This document shows positions 8,063 through 13,858 of a DNA stretch of 17,127 bases, piece by piece (position 1 is the stretch's first letter; the number at the start of each line of letters is the position of its first letter). The notes beneath the pieces are model-generated. The model was given only the letters and a program-made list of their open reading frames with translations, ran no database searches and had not been told where the DNA came from. Source of the DNA: Flavobacteriales bacterium UBA972. GTDB lineage: Bacteria; Bacteroidota; Bacteroidia; Flavobacteriales; Schleiferiaceae. The stretch spans positions 1 to 17,127 of the forward strand of contig DBBY01000049.1 in the NCBI GenBank assembly GCA_002292855.1, read 5' to 3'. The position numbers and the translations under genes were made by a program.

Positions 8063-9039
8063 GCAGCCTGCGCTATGTGCATCCTGAATTCGAGAAGGTT
8101 GCCCTTGAATTGTTTCGCTACCAGGCGAGGCATAACCCCGTCTACGGAGAATGGGTGACGCTTCAAGGGTTCGACGCCACAAAAATTGCATCCGTATCGT
8201 CCTTGAACGAGGTTCCGTTTTTGCCGATTGAAGCGTTTAAAACGCGCGAAGTGCGCACCGGCACTTGGGAGCCCGAAGCTACCTTCACCTCGTCGGGAAC
8301 CAGCGGCCAAATACCCTCACGCCACGACGTCGCCCGGCTCGAAGCCTACCTGCGCAATGCCGAAGCCAGCTTTGCCTACTTCTATGGCCCACCCAGCAAC
8401 TACGCCTGGCTCTGCCTGCTGCCGAGCTATTTGGAGCGCGAGGGCTCGTCGCTGGTGACCATGGCCCAGCACTTTGTGCAGCAGTCGTCCGCCGGCGAGA
8501 GCGGCTTCTTTCTCAAGGGACTGGATGAACTCCGTTTTCGCCTCGAAACCCTCGAGGCCAACGGCGTCCCCACCGTCCTATTGGGCGTGACCTTCGCCCT
8601 GCTCGACTGGGCGGAATCCCTGCCCAAGCCTATGCCCCTCAAGCACAGCATCATCATGGAAACGGGCGGAATGAAGGGCCGCCGCGTCGAGCCCAGCCGC
8701 GCCGAGGTGCATCAAACGCTTCAAAACGCCTTCGGGCTAGACCGCATCCACAGCGAATACGGAATGACCGAGCTGCTGTCTCAGGCCTATTCTCAGGGCG
8801 AGGGCCGGTTTCGATGCCCGCCCAGCATGTGCGTGGTTCCGCGCGACCTGGAGGCTCCGCTCCTTCATGCGGCGCTTGAATCCCGCTGCGGACTTAACGT
8901 CATCGACCTGGCCAACGCGGATTCCTGCGCCTTCATCGCTACCGAAGACGCTGGCCGAGTTTTTGCCGACGGTAGCTTTGAAGTCCTCGGCCGCCTTGAG
9001 TCTGCAGAACTTCGCGGATGTACCTTAATGGCCTTATGA
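8059..9039 (+). CDS. LuxE-family acyl-protein synthetase / acyltransferase
   Basis: A 326-residue member of the LuxE/acyl-protein synthetase family within the adenylating (ANL-like) enzymes, which activate a carboxylate with ATP and transfer the acyl group. Key features are the N-terminal FEKVALELFRYQ, the nucleotide-binding loop TSSGTSG (77-83), a central hydrophobic core and the conserved HSEYGMTELLSQAY (231-244). These are diagnostic of the short Bacteroidota form. No luxC reductase, luxD thioesterase or luciferase gene is present, so a bioluminescence role is not supported; activation of a fatty or other acyl group for an envelope or polysaccharide substrate is an inference. Start is GTG at 8059, overlapping the DUF4296 stop as GTGA; the 3' end overlaps the next gene as ATGA. 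Confidence 0.82.
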   Translation: MSSLRYVHPEFEKVALELFRYQARHNPVYGEWVTLQGFDATKIASVSSLNEVPFLPIEAFKTREVRTGTWEPEATFTSSGTSGQIPSRHDVARLEAYLRNAEASFAYFYGPPSNYAWLCLLPSYLEREGSSLVTMAQHFVQQSSAGESGFFLKGLDELRFRLETLEANGVPTVLLGVTFALLDWAESLPKPMPLKHSIIMETGGMKGRRVEPSRAEVHQTLQNAFGLDRIHSEYGMTELLSQAYSQGEGRFRCPPSMCVVPRDLEAPLLHAALESRCGLNVIDLANADSCAFIATEDAGRVFADGSFEVLGRLESAELRGCTLMAL

Positions 9040-9812
9040 TGAAGAACCTATTGCTTTTTACCGCCCTGATTGCCGCCCTGAGCGGCTCTGCCCAGCGAAT
9101 TCACGGCTACGCCAAGGCCAAAATATCCGGCCAAGAGGCCTTTCAACTCAACGATTCCACTGAGGTCTTCGCCGAGCGCACCGAGCGCGGATTCACCGTC
9201 CGCAAGCGAGTATGGGTAGCTAATTCTTCGCTGTCCAAAGGCGTCATTATGCCTGGCTCGGCCCTGTTCAACGAGCGCGGCGAAACGATTGGCCAAACGC
9301 TGGGTGCCGACGTTCCCTTGAGCGGAGCCCAGCCTTCGACCGAGCGCAAGCTGCGCAAGCACCAAGTCGGAACCATTGAAGGCGAAGTCCGCGCCACCCA
9401 CCTTCAGAGCGGTTCCTGGCCCGAAGAAGCCCTGGCCGACCTTTTGAACGCCAAGCGCAGCCGCCCGTTTTGGGAAGACGCCGAAGTATTTTTTCGCGAC
9501 TTCGGATTTACGGAGCTCGAAGCGACCGAGTTGCCAGAGGCCCTCGCCGAAGGCGGTTACAAGGCTTTTTTGCTGCTGCGCCGCGACGCCAGCAACCAAG
9601 CCAATCCGCGCTTTCGCATCATAGTGGTGACCCGCGGTGAATCCGCGATCCAAAGCATCGTTCTTGAGGGCGGACCCTTGGAGCTTCCCAAATTCAAATT
9701 GACCGAATCCGCAAGCTTCGGAACCGTCATGCACGCCCAAAAGCCCACGCCCGCCTATAAAGAGGCGCTCGAGGAGCTGGCCTACCGCAACATTCCGCTG
9801 ACGAGCAACTAG
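9036..9812 (+). CDS. Exported protein of unknown function
   Basis: I do not recognise this 258-residue protein. It begins MMKNLLLFTALIAALSGSAQ, a clear signal peptide with likely cleavage just before or after the Gln at position 20, so it should be periplasmic or outer-membrane associated. There is no lipobox Cys and no later membrane segment. The mature part is polar and mixed alpha/beta. Its second half holds the alternating strand FRIIVVTRGESAIQSIVLEG, which could be a small alpha/beta fold. The start at 9036 uses the ATGA overlap with the luxE-like gene and places the signal peptide at the N-terminus; an ATG at 9018 would add six residues ahead of it. As last gene of the operon it probably acts with the lipoprotein and acyl-activating enzyme upstream, but no specific role can be given. 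Confidence 0.75.
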   Translation: MMKNLLLFTALIAALSGSAQRIHGYAKAKISGQEAFQLNDSTEVFAERTERGFTVRKRVWVANSSLSKGVIMPGSALFNERGETIGQTLGADVPLSGAQPSTERKLRKHQVGTIEGEVRATHLQSGSWPEEALADLLNAKRSRPFWEDAEVFFRDFGFTELEATELPEALAEGGYKAFLLLRRDASNQANPRFRIIVVTRGESAIQSIVLEGGPLELPKFKLTESASFGTVMHAQKPTPAYKEALEELAYRNIPLTSN

Positions 9813-9848
9813 TAGCCAGTTGCTAGCAACTAGTTACTAGTTACTTGT
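9801..9848. repeat. Nested inverted and direct repeats over two convergent stop codons
   Basis: ACGAGCAACTAG (9801-9812) pairs with CTAGTTACTTGT (9837-9848) as a 12-bp stem with one mismatch and one G-U. The 24-nt loop holds the perfect 14-bp palindrome AGTTGCTAGCAACT (9818-9831). AGCAACTAGT also occurs twice as a direct repeat (9804-9813 and 9825-9834). Both genes end in -Thr-Ser-Asn-stop, and both stop codons lie at the inner ends of the stem. It could end or stabilise transcripts from both sides, but no T tract is present. Confidence 0.5.
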
Positions 9849-11117
9849 TGCAACGACGAGTGCGTAGTTCCGTTTGCCCTTTTGCACCACGAGGTAGCGC
9901 CCGGCGATCAGGTCGTCGGCAGTAACCATTTGGTCCAGCTCAGCACGGTGCTTGTTGAGCGAAACGCCTCCGGCGGCAAGCAGTTTTTTGGCCTCTCCGC
10001 GCGAGGGGAACAGGGTCGTGTCGGGGGCAATCACGTCTAGGATTCCGAGGCCTGAAGAGAGGGCGTCGCGCGAAATCTTCATTTGCGGAACCCCACTAAA
10101 CACGTCGAGCAGGGTGGCCTCGTCAAGGCTTCGAAGCGCGTCGGCGGTAGCGCCGCCAAAGAGAATGTCGCTGGCTACGAGCGCCTGTTCCAAGGCGCGC
10201 TCACCGTGCACGCGGGCCGTAATGTCTGCGGCCAGGGCCTTCTGAAGGGCGCGCTGGTGCGGAGCCTGAGCGTGTTCTGCCTCCAGAGCCTCGATTTCTT
10301 CGCGGCCTTTGAGGGTGAAAATCCGAATGTAGTTGCCGGCGTCCGCGTCGGCCGCATTGAGCCAAAACTGGTAGAACTGGTAGGGAGACGTGCGCTTGGG
10401 GTCGAGCCAGACGTTGCCGCCCTCGGTCTTGCCGAACTTGGTTCCGTCCGCCTTTTTAATGAGTGGCGTGGTCAGCGCGAATGCCTCGCCACCGCCCATG
10501 CGGCGGATGAGTTCGGTTCCGGTGGTGATGTTGCCCCACTGGTCGCTTCCGCCCATTTGCAGGCGGATTCCGTGGTGCTTCCACAGGTAGTAAAAGTCGT
10601 AGCCCTGAATGAGTTGGTAGCTGAACTCGGTGAAGCTGATGCCCGACTCCTGGCGGCTTTTGACGGAATCCTTGGCGAGCATGTAGTTGACCGTGATGTG
10701 CTTGCCCACGTCGCGAATGAAGTCCAAGAAGCCCATCTCTTTGAACCAATCGTAGTTGTTGACGATGCGGGCTCCGTTCGGGCCGTCAAAGTCGAGGAAC
10801 TTCTCGAGCTGCTCGCGCTGGCAGGCGAGGTTGTGCTGAAGGCTGTCCATGTCGAGCAGCTGGCGCTCGGCCGACTTGAACGAGGGATCGCCGACCATGC
10901 CGGTGGCTCCACCGACGAGGGCATAGGGCTGATGGCCTGCACGTTGAAGGTGCACGAGCATCATTACCTGAACGAGGTTGCCCACGCCCAGGGAGTCTGC
11001 GGTGGGGTCAAAACCGATGTAGGCCTTTTGCGGGCCGGAATTCAAAAATTCTTCGGTGCCCGGCATGCTGTCGTGCAGCATTCGGCGCCAGCGGAGTTCG
11101 TCGACAAACATGGTCAT
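9837..11117 (-). CDS. tyrS: Tyrosyl-tRNA synthetase with altered HIGH motif
   Basis: Class I synthetase charging tRNA-Tyr, 426 residues, the normal length for bacterial TyrRS. The catalytic domain shows YIGFDPTADS, ALVGGATGMVGDPSFKSAE, the tyrosine-binding FSYQLIQGYDF, GGSDQWGNITTG, and the KMSKS-equivalent KFGKT. The S4 RNA-binding domain at the C-terminus contains FPSRGEAKKLLAAGGVSLN and ends LVVQKGKRNYALVV. The odd point is the HIGH signature, which reads G44-V45-G46-N47 (10977-10988), so the positions equivalent to His45 and His48 of the Geobacillus enzyme are Gly and Asn. Everything else looks intact and no second tyrS is in the window. Start is the first ATG of MTM, four bases after a -7 element. 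It is divergent from the epimerase gene and convergent with the exported protein. Confidence 0.96.
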   Translation of the reverse strand: MTMFVDELRWRRMLHDSMPGTEEFLNSGPQKAYIGFDPTADSLGVGNLVQVMMLVHLQRAGHQPYALVGGATGMVGDPSFKSAERQLLDMDSLQHNLACQREQLEKFLDFDGPNGARIVNNYDWFKEMGFLDFIRDVGKHITVNYMLAKDSVKSRQESGISFTEFSYQLIQGYDFYYLWKHHGIRLQMGGSDQWGNITTGTELIRRMGGGEAFALTTPLIKKADGTKFGKTEGGNVWLDPKRTSPYQFYQFWLNAADADAGNYIRIFTLKGREEIEALEAEHAQAPHQRALQKALAADITARVHGERALEQALVASDILFGGATADALRSLDEATLLDVFSGVPQMKISRDALSSGLGILDVIAPDTTLFPSRGEAKKLLAAGGVSLNKHRAELDQMVTADDLIAGRYLVVQKGKRNYALVVATSN

Positions 11118-11121
11118 GAAG

Positions 11122-11129
11122 CAAAGTTA
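11122..11129 (-). promoter_or_regulatory. -7 element TAACTTTG, leaderless spacing, for tyrS
   Basis: Exact TAnnTTTG on the minus strand, then CTTC and the tyrS ATG (11117). It is back to back with the epimerase promoter element, with only 20 bp between the two. No TTG at -33 was found. Confidence 0.6.
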
Positions 11130-11149
11130 GGGCGTCACCGCGGCCGCGC

Positions 11150-11157
11150 TACCTTTG
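11150..11157 (+). promoter_or_regulatory. -7 element TACCTTTG for the epimerase-alkB unit
   Basis: Exact TAnnTTTG. The ATG at 11159 is only one base downstream, while the next in-frame codon GTG at 11162 has the four-base gap seen at the other genes. TTAG at 11127-11130, ending 19 bp upstream of the element, is a weak -33 candidate. Confidence 0.6.
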
Positions 11158-11158
11158 A

Positions 11159-12145
11159 ATGGTGATTGTAGTAACGGGTGCCTCTGGCATGGTCGGCAGC
11201 CAAATTGTGCTTGCCCTAATCGAGGCTGAAATGGGCCCGGTACGCGGGCTGTATCGCTCGGCGGCATCCCTCGAATCCGCCCGCCGCAGCTGGGAATTTC
11301 AGGGATTCGCAGCCCGCTGGGACGAAGTAGAATGGGTCCGCACCGACCTCGAAGACCCGACCGCCGTCGAGGCGGCCCTTGAAGGCGCCGACTACGCCGT
11401 GCACGCCGCGGCCCTGGTGTCGTTTCGCAAAAAAGACGAGCACCTCATGATGCGCGGCACCCCGATGCTCGCCGAACACATGGTCAACGCTGCCCTGCAC
11501 CACGGTCTCAAGGGACTTATTCACATTTCGTCGGTGGCAGTACTTCAGGGCATCGAAATGCCGCTTGACGAGTCGGCCGACCCCCAACGCAAAGGCCTCA
11601 ACGCCTACGCCCGCAGCAAGTTTGACGCCGAAATGCAGGCGCGCCGGGGCGAAGCAGAAGGCCTTAACGTACTTATTTTGAATCCCTCCGTAGTTCTAGG
11701 CCTGCCGTTTTGGGCCGACGGAAGCAGCCGCCTTCTGCGCAGCGCAAGCAAGGGACTCCCCGCCATTCCCGGCGGAAGCACCGGCTGGGTAGACCTGCGC
11801 GACGTGGCAGCTGCGGTGGTCCACGGGCTGCGCCAGCCTCAGTGGGGCGAGCGATTTATTCTCAGCGGCAGCAACCAAACGTTTGAAGCGTTTTATGGCG
11901 GAATCGCCGACCGCTTCGGCAAACGCCGCGCGCCCGTGCTGCGCGCCCGATGGCCCCTTGAACTGGCCTGGCGTTTACTCGCATTAATTGAGGCCCTCGG
12001 AGGGCCCACGGCCCAACTCACCAAAGACAGCGTCCGCGCCGCAACCAACAAGGGCGGATACCGCAACGACAAGGCGCGCAATTGGGGCGTCGCCTTTCGG
12101 CCCTTTGACGACACCCTCGACTGGGTCGCTTCGCCGTGGAAGTGA
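11159..12145 (+). CDS. NAD(P)-dependent epimerase/dehydratase family protein (extended SDR)
   Basis: Extended short-chain dehydrogenase/reductase of 328 residues. It has the Rossmann dinucleotide-binding TGASGMVG (6-13), an acidic stretch TDLED for the cofactor, ISSVAVLQ containing the catalytic Ser, and the active-site Y150-x3-K154 in AYARSK. The pattern resembles dihydroflavonol-reductase and sugar-epimerase-like proteins; substrate unknown. ATG 11159 is the conventional start, but the -7 element spacing favours GTG 11162, which would remove one residue and give M-I-V-V-TGASG. The gene overlaps alkB by up to ten bases and probably forms a two-gene unit with it. It is transcribed divergently from tyrS, with promoter elements 20 bp apart. 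Confidence 0.87.
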   Translation: MVIVVTGASGMVGSQIVLALIEAEMGPVRGLYRSAASLESARRSWEFQGFAARWDEVEWVRTDLEDPTAVEAALEGADYAVHAAALVSFRKKDEHLMMRGTPMLAEHMVNAALHHGLKGLIHISSVAVLQGIEMPLDESADPQRKGLNAYARSKFDAEMQARRGEAEGLNVLILNPSVVLGLPFWADGSSRLLRSASKGLPAIPGGSTGWVDLRDVAAAVVHGLRQPQWGERFILSGSNQTFEAFYGGIADRFGKRRAPVLRARWPLELAWRLLALIEALGGPTAQLTKDSVRAATNKGGYRNDKARNWGVAFRPFDDTLDWVASPWK

Positions 12146-12696
12146 TTCCGTTCACCCACCTTCGCGGCTGGCTGAACGCTGAAAAGGCCGATGCCCTAAT
12201 GGCCGCGCTCGAAGCGCGCGACGACTGGACCCAGGGGCGGATTCGCATGTTTGGCCGCGAAATTCCCGAGCCGCGGCTCACCTTTTTTGAAGGCGACCCG
12301 GGTGTGCGCTACACCTATGCCCACCGCCCGCTTGATGGCCTCGGATGGACCCCAGAACTCGAAGCCCTTCGCGACCGTTTTGCCCGCGACTTCGGCATCA
12401 AAACCAATACCGTATTGGCTAATTTGTACCGCGACGGCCAGGACTCCATGGGCTGGCACCGCGACGACGAACCCGAGCTTGGCCCCGACCCGCTTGTAGT
12501 CAGCCTCAGTTTGGGGGCCACCCGCGATTTTGCCGTGCGCCGCGACGCCGATCGGTTTACCCAACGATTCGCGCTGGGCCACGGCGACCTCTTGATCATG
12601 GGTAGCAAAAGCCAAACACAATGGACCCACTCCATTCCAAAACGACTAAAAATCAATAGTTTGCGCATTAATTTGACCTTTAGGCAGGTGATTTAG
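12136..12696 (+). CDS. AlkB-family 2-oxoglutarate/Fe(II) dioxygenase
   Basis: Likely oxidative demethylase repairing alkylated bases (1-methyladenine, 3-methylcytosine), of 186 residues, nearest in layout to ALKBH2/3-like bacterial proteins. Visible are the substrate-side segment PRLTFFEGD, NLYRDG (96-101), the iron ligands H108-x-D110 in WHRDD and H165 in QWTHSIPK, and the 2-oxoglutarate-binding R177-x-N-x-T-x-R183 at the C-terminus. All catalytic residues are present, so it should be active. Two GTG starts are possible: 12136 and 12142, the latter overlapping the epimerase stop as GTGA in the same way as the luxE-like gene. No Ada regulator or methyltransferase is adjacent, and I saw no damage-responsive operator. 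Confidence 0.93.
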   Translation: MEVIPFTHLRGWLNAEKADALMAALEARDDWTQGRIRMFGREIPEPRLTFFEGDPGVRYTYAHRPLDGLGWTPELEALRDRFARDFGIKTNTVLANLYRDGQDSMGWHRDDEPELGPDPLVVSLSLGATRDFAVRRDADRFTQRFALGHGDLLIMGSKSQTQWTHSIPKRLKINSLRINLTFRQVI

Positions 12697-12742
12697 CGAT
12701 GAATTGCGCCAAAGCAGATATTGTTTGTTGAACCTTTAGTAC

Positions 12743-12750
12743 GAACTTTA
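12743..12750 (+). promoter_or_regulatory. Degenerate -7 element GAACTTTA with -33 TTG
   Basis: Keeps the AnnTTT core and lies exactly four bases before the GTG at 12755. A TTG at 12721-12723 ends 19 bp upstream, a normal -33 spacing. The 58-bp gap after alkB is AT-richer than its surroundings. Confidence 0.35.
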
Positions 12751-12754
12751 AACT

Positions 12755-13753
12755 GTGCTTAAGGACCTTCGCAACATCCTCATTTTCGGCATTTTGGCTC
12801 TTGTCTCATGCCAAAATACTTCTACAGACCCGCTTAAGTCTGAAGCAAGGAGTTTTTTATGGTCTGACCTCGCGCGGCCGGTGAGCTTCCCTGGACCTTT
12901 GGTCGAATCCGATTCTGCCTACGACCAAAAAAGCCTGCGCATCATTGCCAACCTGGCCCACGCCGAATGGGACAGCATCGCGGCGGTGGCCAACGACTCC
13001 CTGTTTGCAGCAGTGGCTGAAACTCCCTACGCGGCCCAACTCGAAGGCCTCGCCCAACTTCAAGCATGGAGAAATTCCCTAGGAGATGTTGACTATGAGG
13101 CATTTAACGTACGCGGGGTGTACAATCAAGGGTCCCAGTCGCACGTGGCCTATGTGTTCAGTCGATGGAAGTCCCCACAAACCGATGAAATTGACCATTT
13201 TATGATCTTTACGCTCGCGTGGAATACCCAGGGAAAGCTCAGCGCAGTCGGCATGTTTAAAACCCGATGGCCGCAAGCTAACCGGCGTCCGATAGCACCG
13301 AGCCGACGGCCTGAACGGTTTCACTTTTATTCGGCGACGCGCGTTGGTTCGGATTCCGCCGCCAAAAAGGCAATGGATTTTACCGAAGCAATTTACCGAA
13401 ACGTACTTCGCGTTCAGCAATCACTCCTGACCGACACGGTAGAGTACCACGACGGCCAGGGCGAGTTCGGAATCTTTAGCCGCGCCGAAGTTCTCGACAA
13501 GCTCGACCACCGCACCAGAGACCACCAGCACAACCTGATTCGCTACACCACCGTCATTCCGTGGAACATGCTTCGGTTTGGCCGCGAGATGGCCTTAGTC
13601 GTGACCTACGAAGACATGCAAAACCGCGACGGGAGCACGGCGGTCTACTCGTTCTGCCGCCTCTATTTTTTTGACGAACGGGGCAAAATCAACAACTTCG
13701 TGTTCACCCGCCGCCGCGTGTACCCGGTCGGGCGCTACCCACTAATCGACTAA
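12755..13753 (+). CDS. Lipoprotein, probable tandem NTF2/SnoaL-like domains
   Basis: A 332-residue predicted lipoprotein: LRNILIFGILALVSC gives a signal with Cys19 as lipidation site, followed by a polar N-terminal linker. No family is recognised with certainty. Two segments look like copies of the same fold. Residues 130-172 (AYVFSRWK, then about 20 residues, then QGKLSAVGMFKTRW) parallel 279-321 (ALVVTYED, then RGKINNFVFTRRR); each is a pair of long strands ending in a GK turn and an aromatic/basic strand. That is how the C-terminal sheet of NTF2/SnoaL-like domains looks, but this is by eye. The GTG start at 12755 fits both the lipoprotein signal and the four-base spacing to a weak -7 element. 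It stands alone between alkB and the convergent tdh. Confidence 0.78.
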   Translation: MLKDLRNILIFGILALVSCQNTSTDPLKSEARSFLWSDLARPVSFPGPLVESDSAYDQKSLRIIANLAHAEWDSIAAVANDSLFAAVAETPYAAQLEGLAQLQAWRNSLGDVDYEAFNVRGVYNQGSQSHVAYVFSRWKSPQTDEIDHFMIFTLAWNTQGKLSAVGMFKTRWPQANRRPIAPSRRPERFHFYSATRVGSDSAAKKAMDFTEAIYRNVLRVQQSLLTDTVEYHDGQGEFGIFSRAEVLDKLDHRTRDHQHNLIRYTTVIPWNMLRFGREMALVVTYEDMQNRDGSTAVYSFCRLYFFDERGKINNFVFTRRRVYPVGRYPLID

Positions 13754-13852
13754 GCAAAGGCCGAGCTTGCGCTGCAGCGCGGCGATGCGCTTGGCGGCTG
13801 TCTCCTTACTTATTGCGGACTCTTCGCGAAGCGGATTCCCTTGAGAATCCAC
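13742..13852 (-). CDS. Possible 36-codon ORF in frame after the tdh stop
   Basis: After the tdh stop (TAA, 13859-13861) the same frame stays open through ATT, TTG and GTG to a TAG at 13742-13744. Its middle and C-terminal part (KETAAKRIAALQRKLGL) is helix-like and uses the GCC/CGC/CTG/AAG codons typical of the neighbouring genes. Start would be GTG 13852 or TTG 13855. It overlaps the end of the opposite lipoprotein gene by 12 bases. It could be a small gene, a remnant of a longer C-terminus, or chance in a GC-rich gap. The hairpin 13833-13850 inside it argues for a transcript end instead. Confidence 0.25.
   Translation of the reverse strand: MDSQGNPLREESAISKETAAKRIAALQRKLGLCLVD
13833..13850. 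terminator. Perfect 6-bp hairpin in the convergent lipoprotein-tdh gap
   Basis: GGATTC-CCTTGA-GAATCC forms a perfect 6-bp stem with a 6-nt loop, 8 bp from the tdh stop codon and about 80 bp after the opposite lipoprotein gene. On the plus strand it is followed by ACCAAAATTT, without a real U tract, so it would be a weak terminator at best. Confidence 0.3.
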
Positions 13853-13858
13853 CAAAAT

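Noticed and set aside
8059..9039. Bioluminescence (lux) locus suggested by the LuxE-like gene
   Set aside because: No luciferase, luxC or luxD is present, and short LuxE-family proteins are common in non-luminous Bacteroidota.
10083..11165. Long plus-strand open frame (about 360 codons) opposite tyrS
   Set aside because: The minus strand encodes a complete TyrRS with all domains; the opposite frame is open only because of GC-rich codon bias and has no family motifs.
13769..13780. 12-bp palindrome GCGCTGCAGCGC as an operator
   Set aside because: In GC-rich sequence such palindromes arise by chance; it lies between convergent genes, with no promoter nearby.
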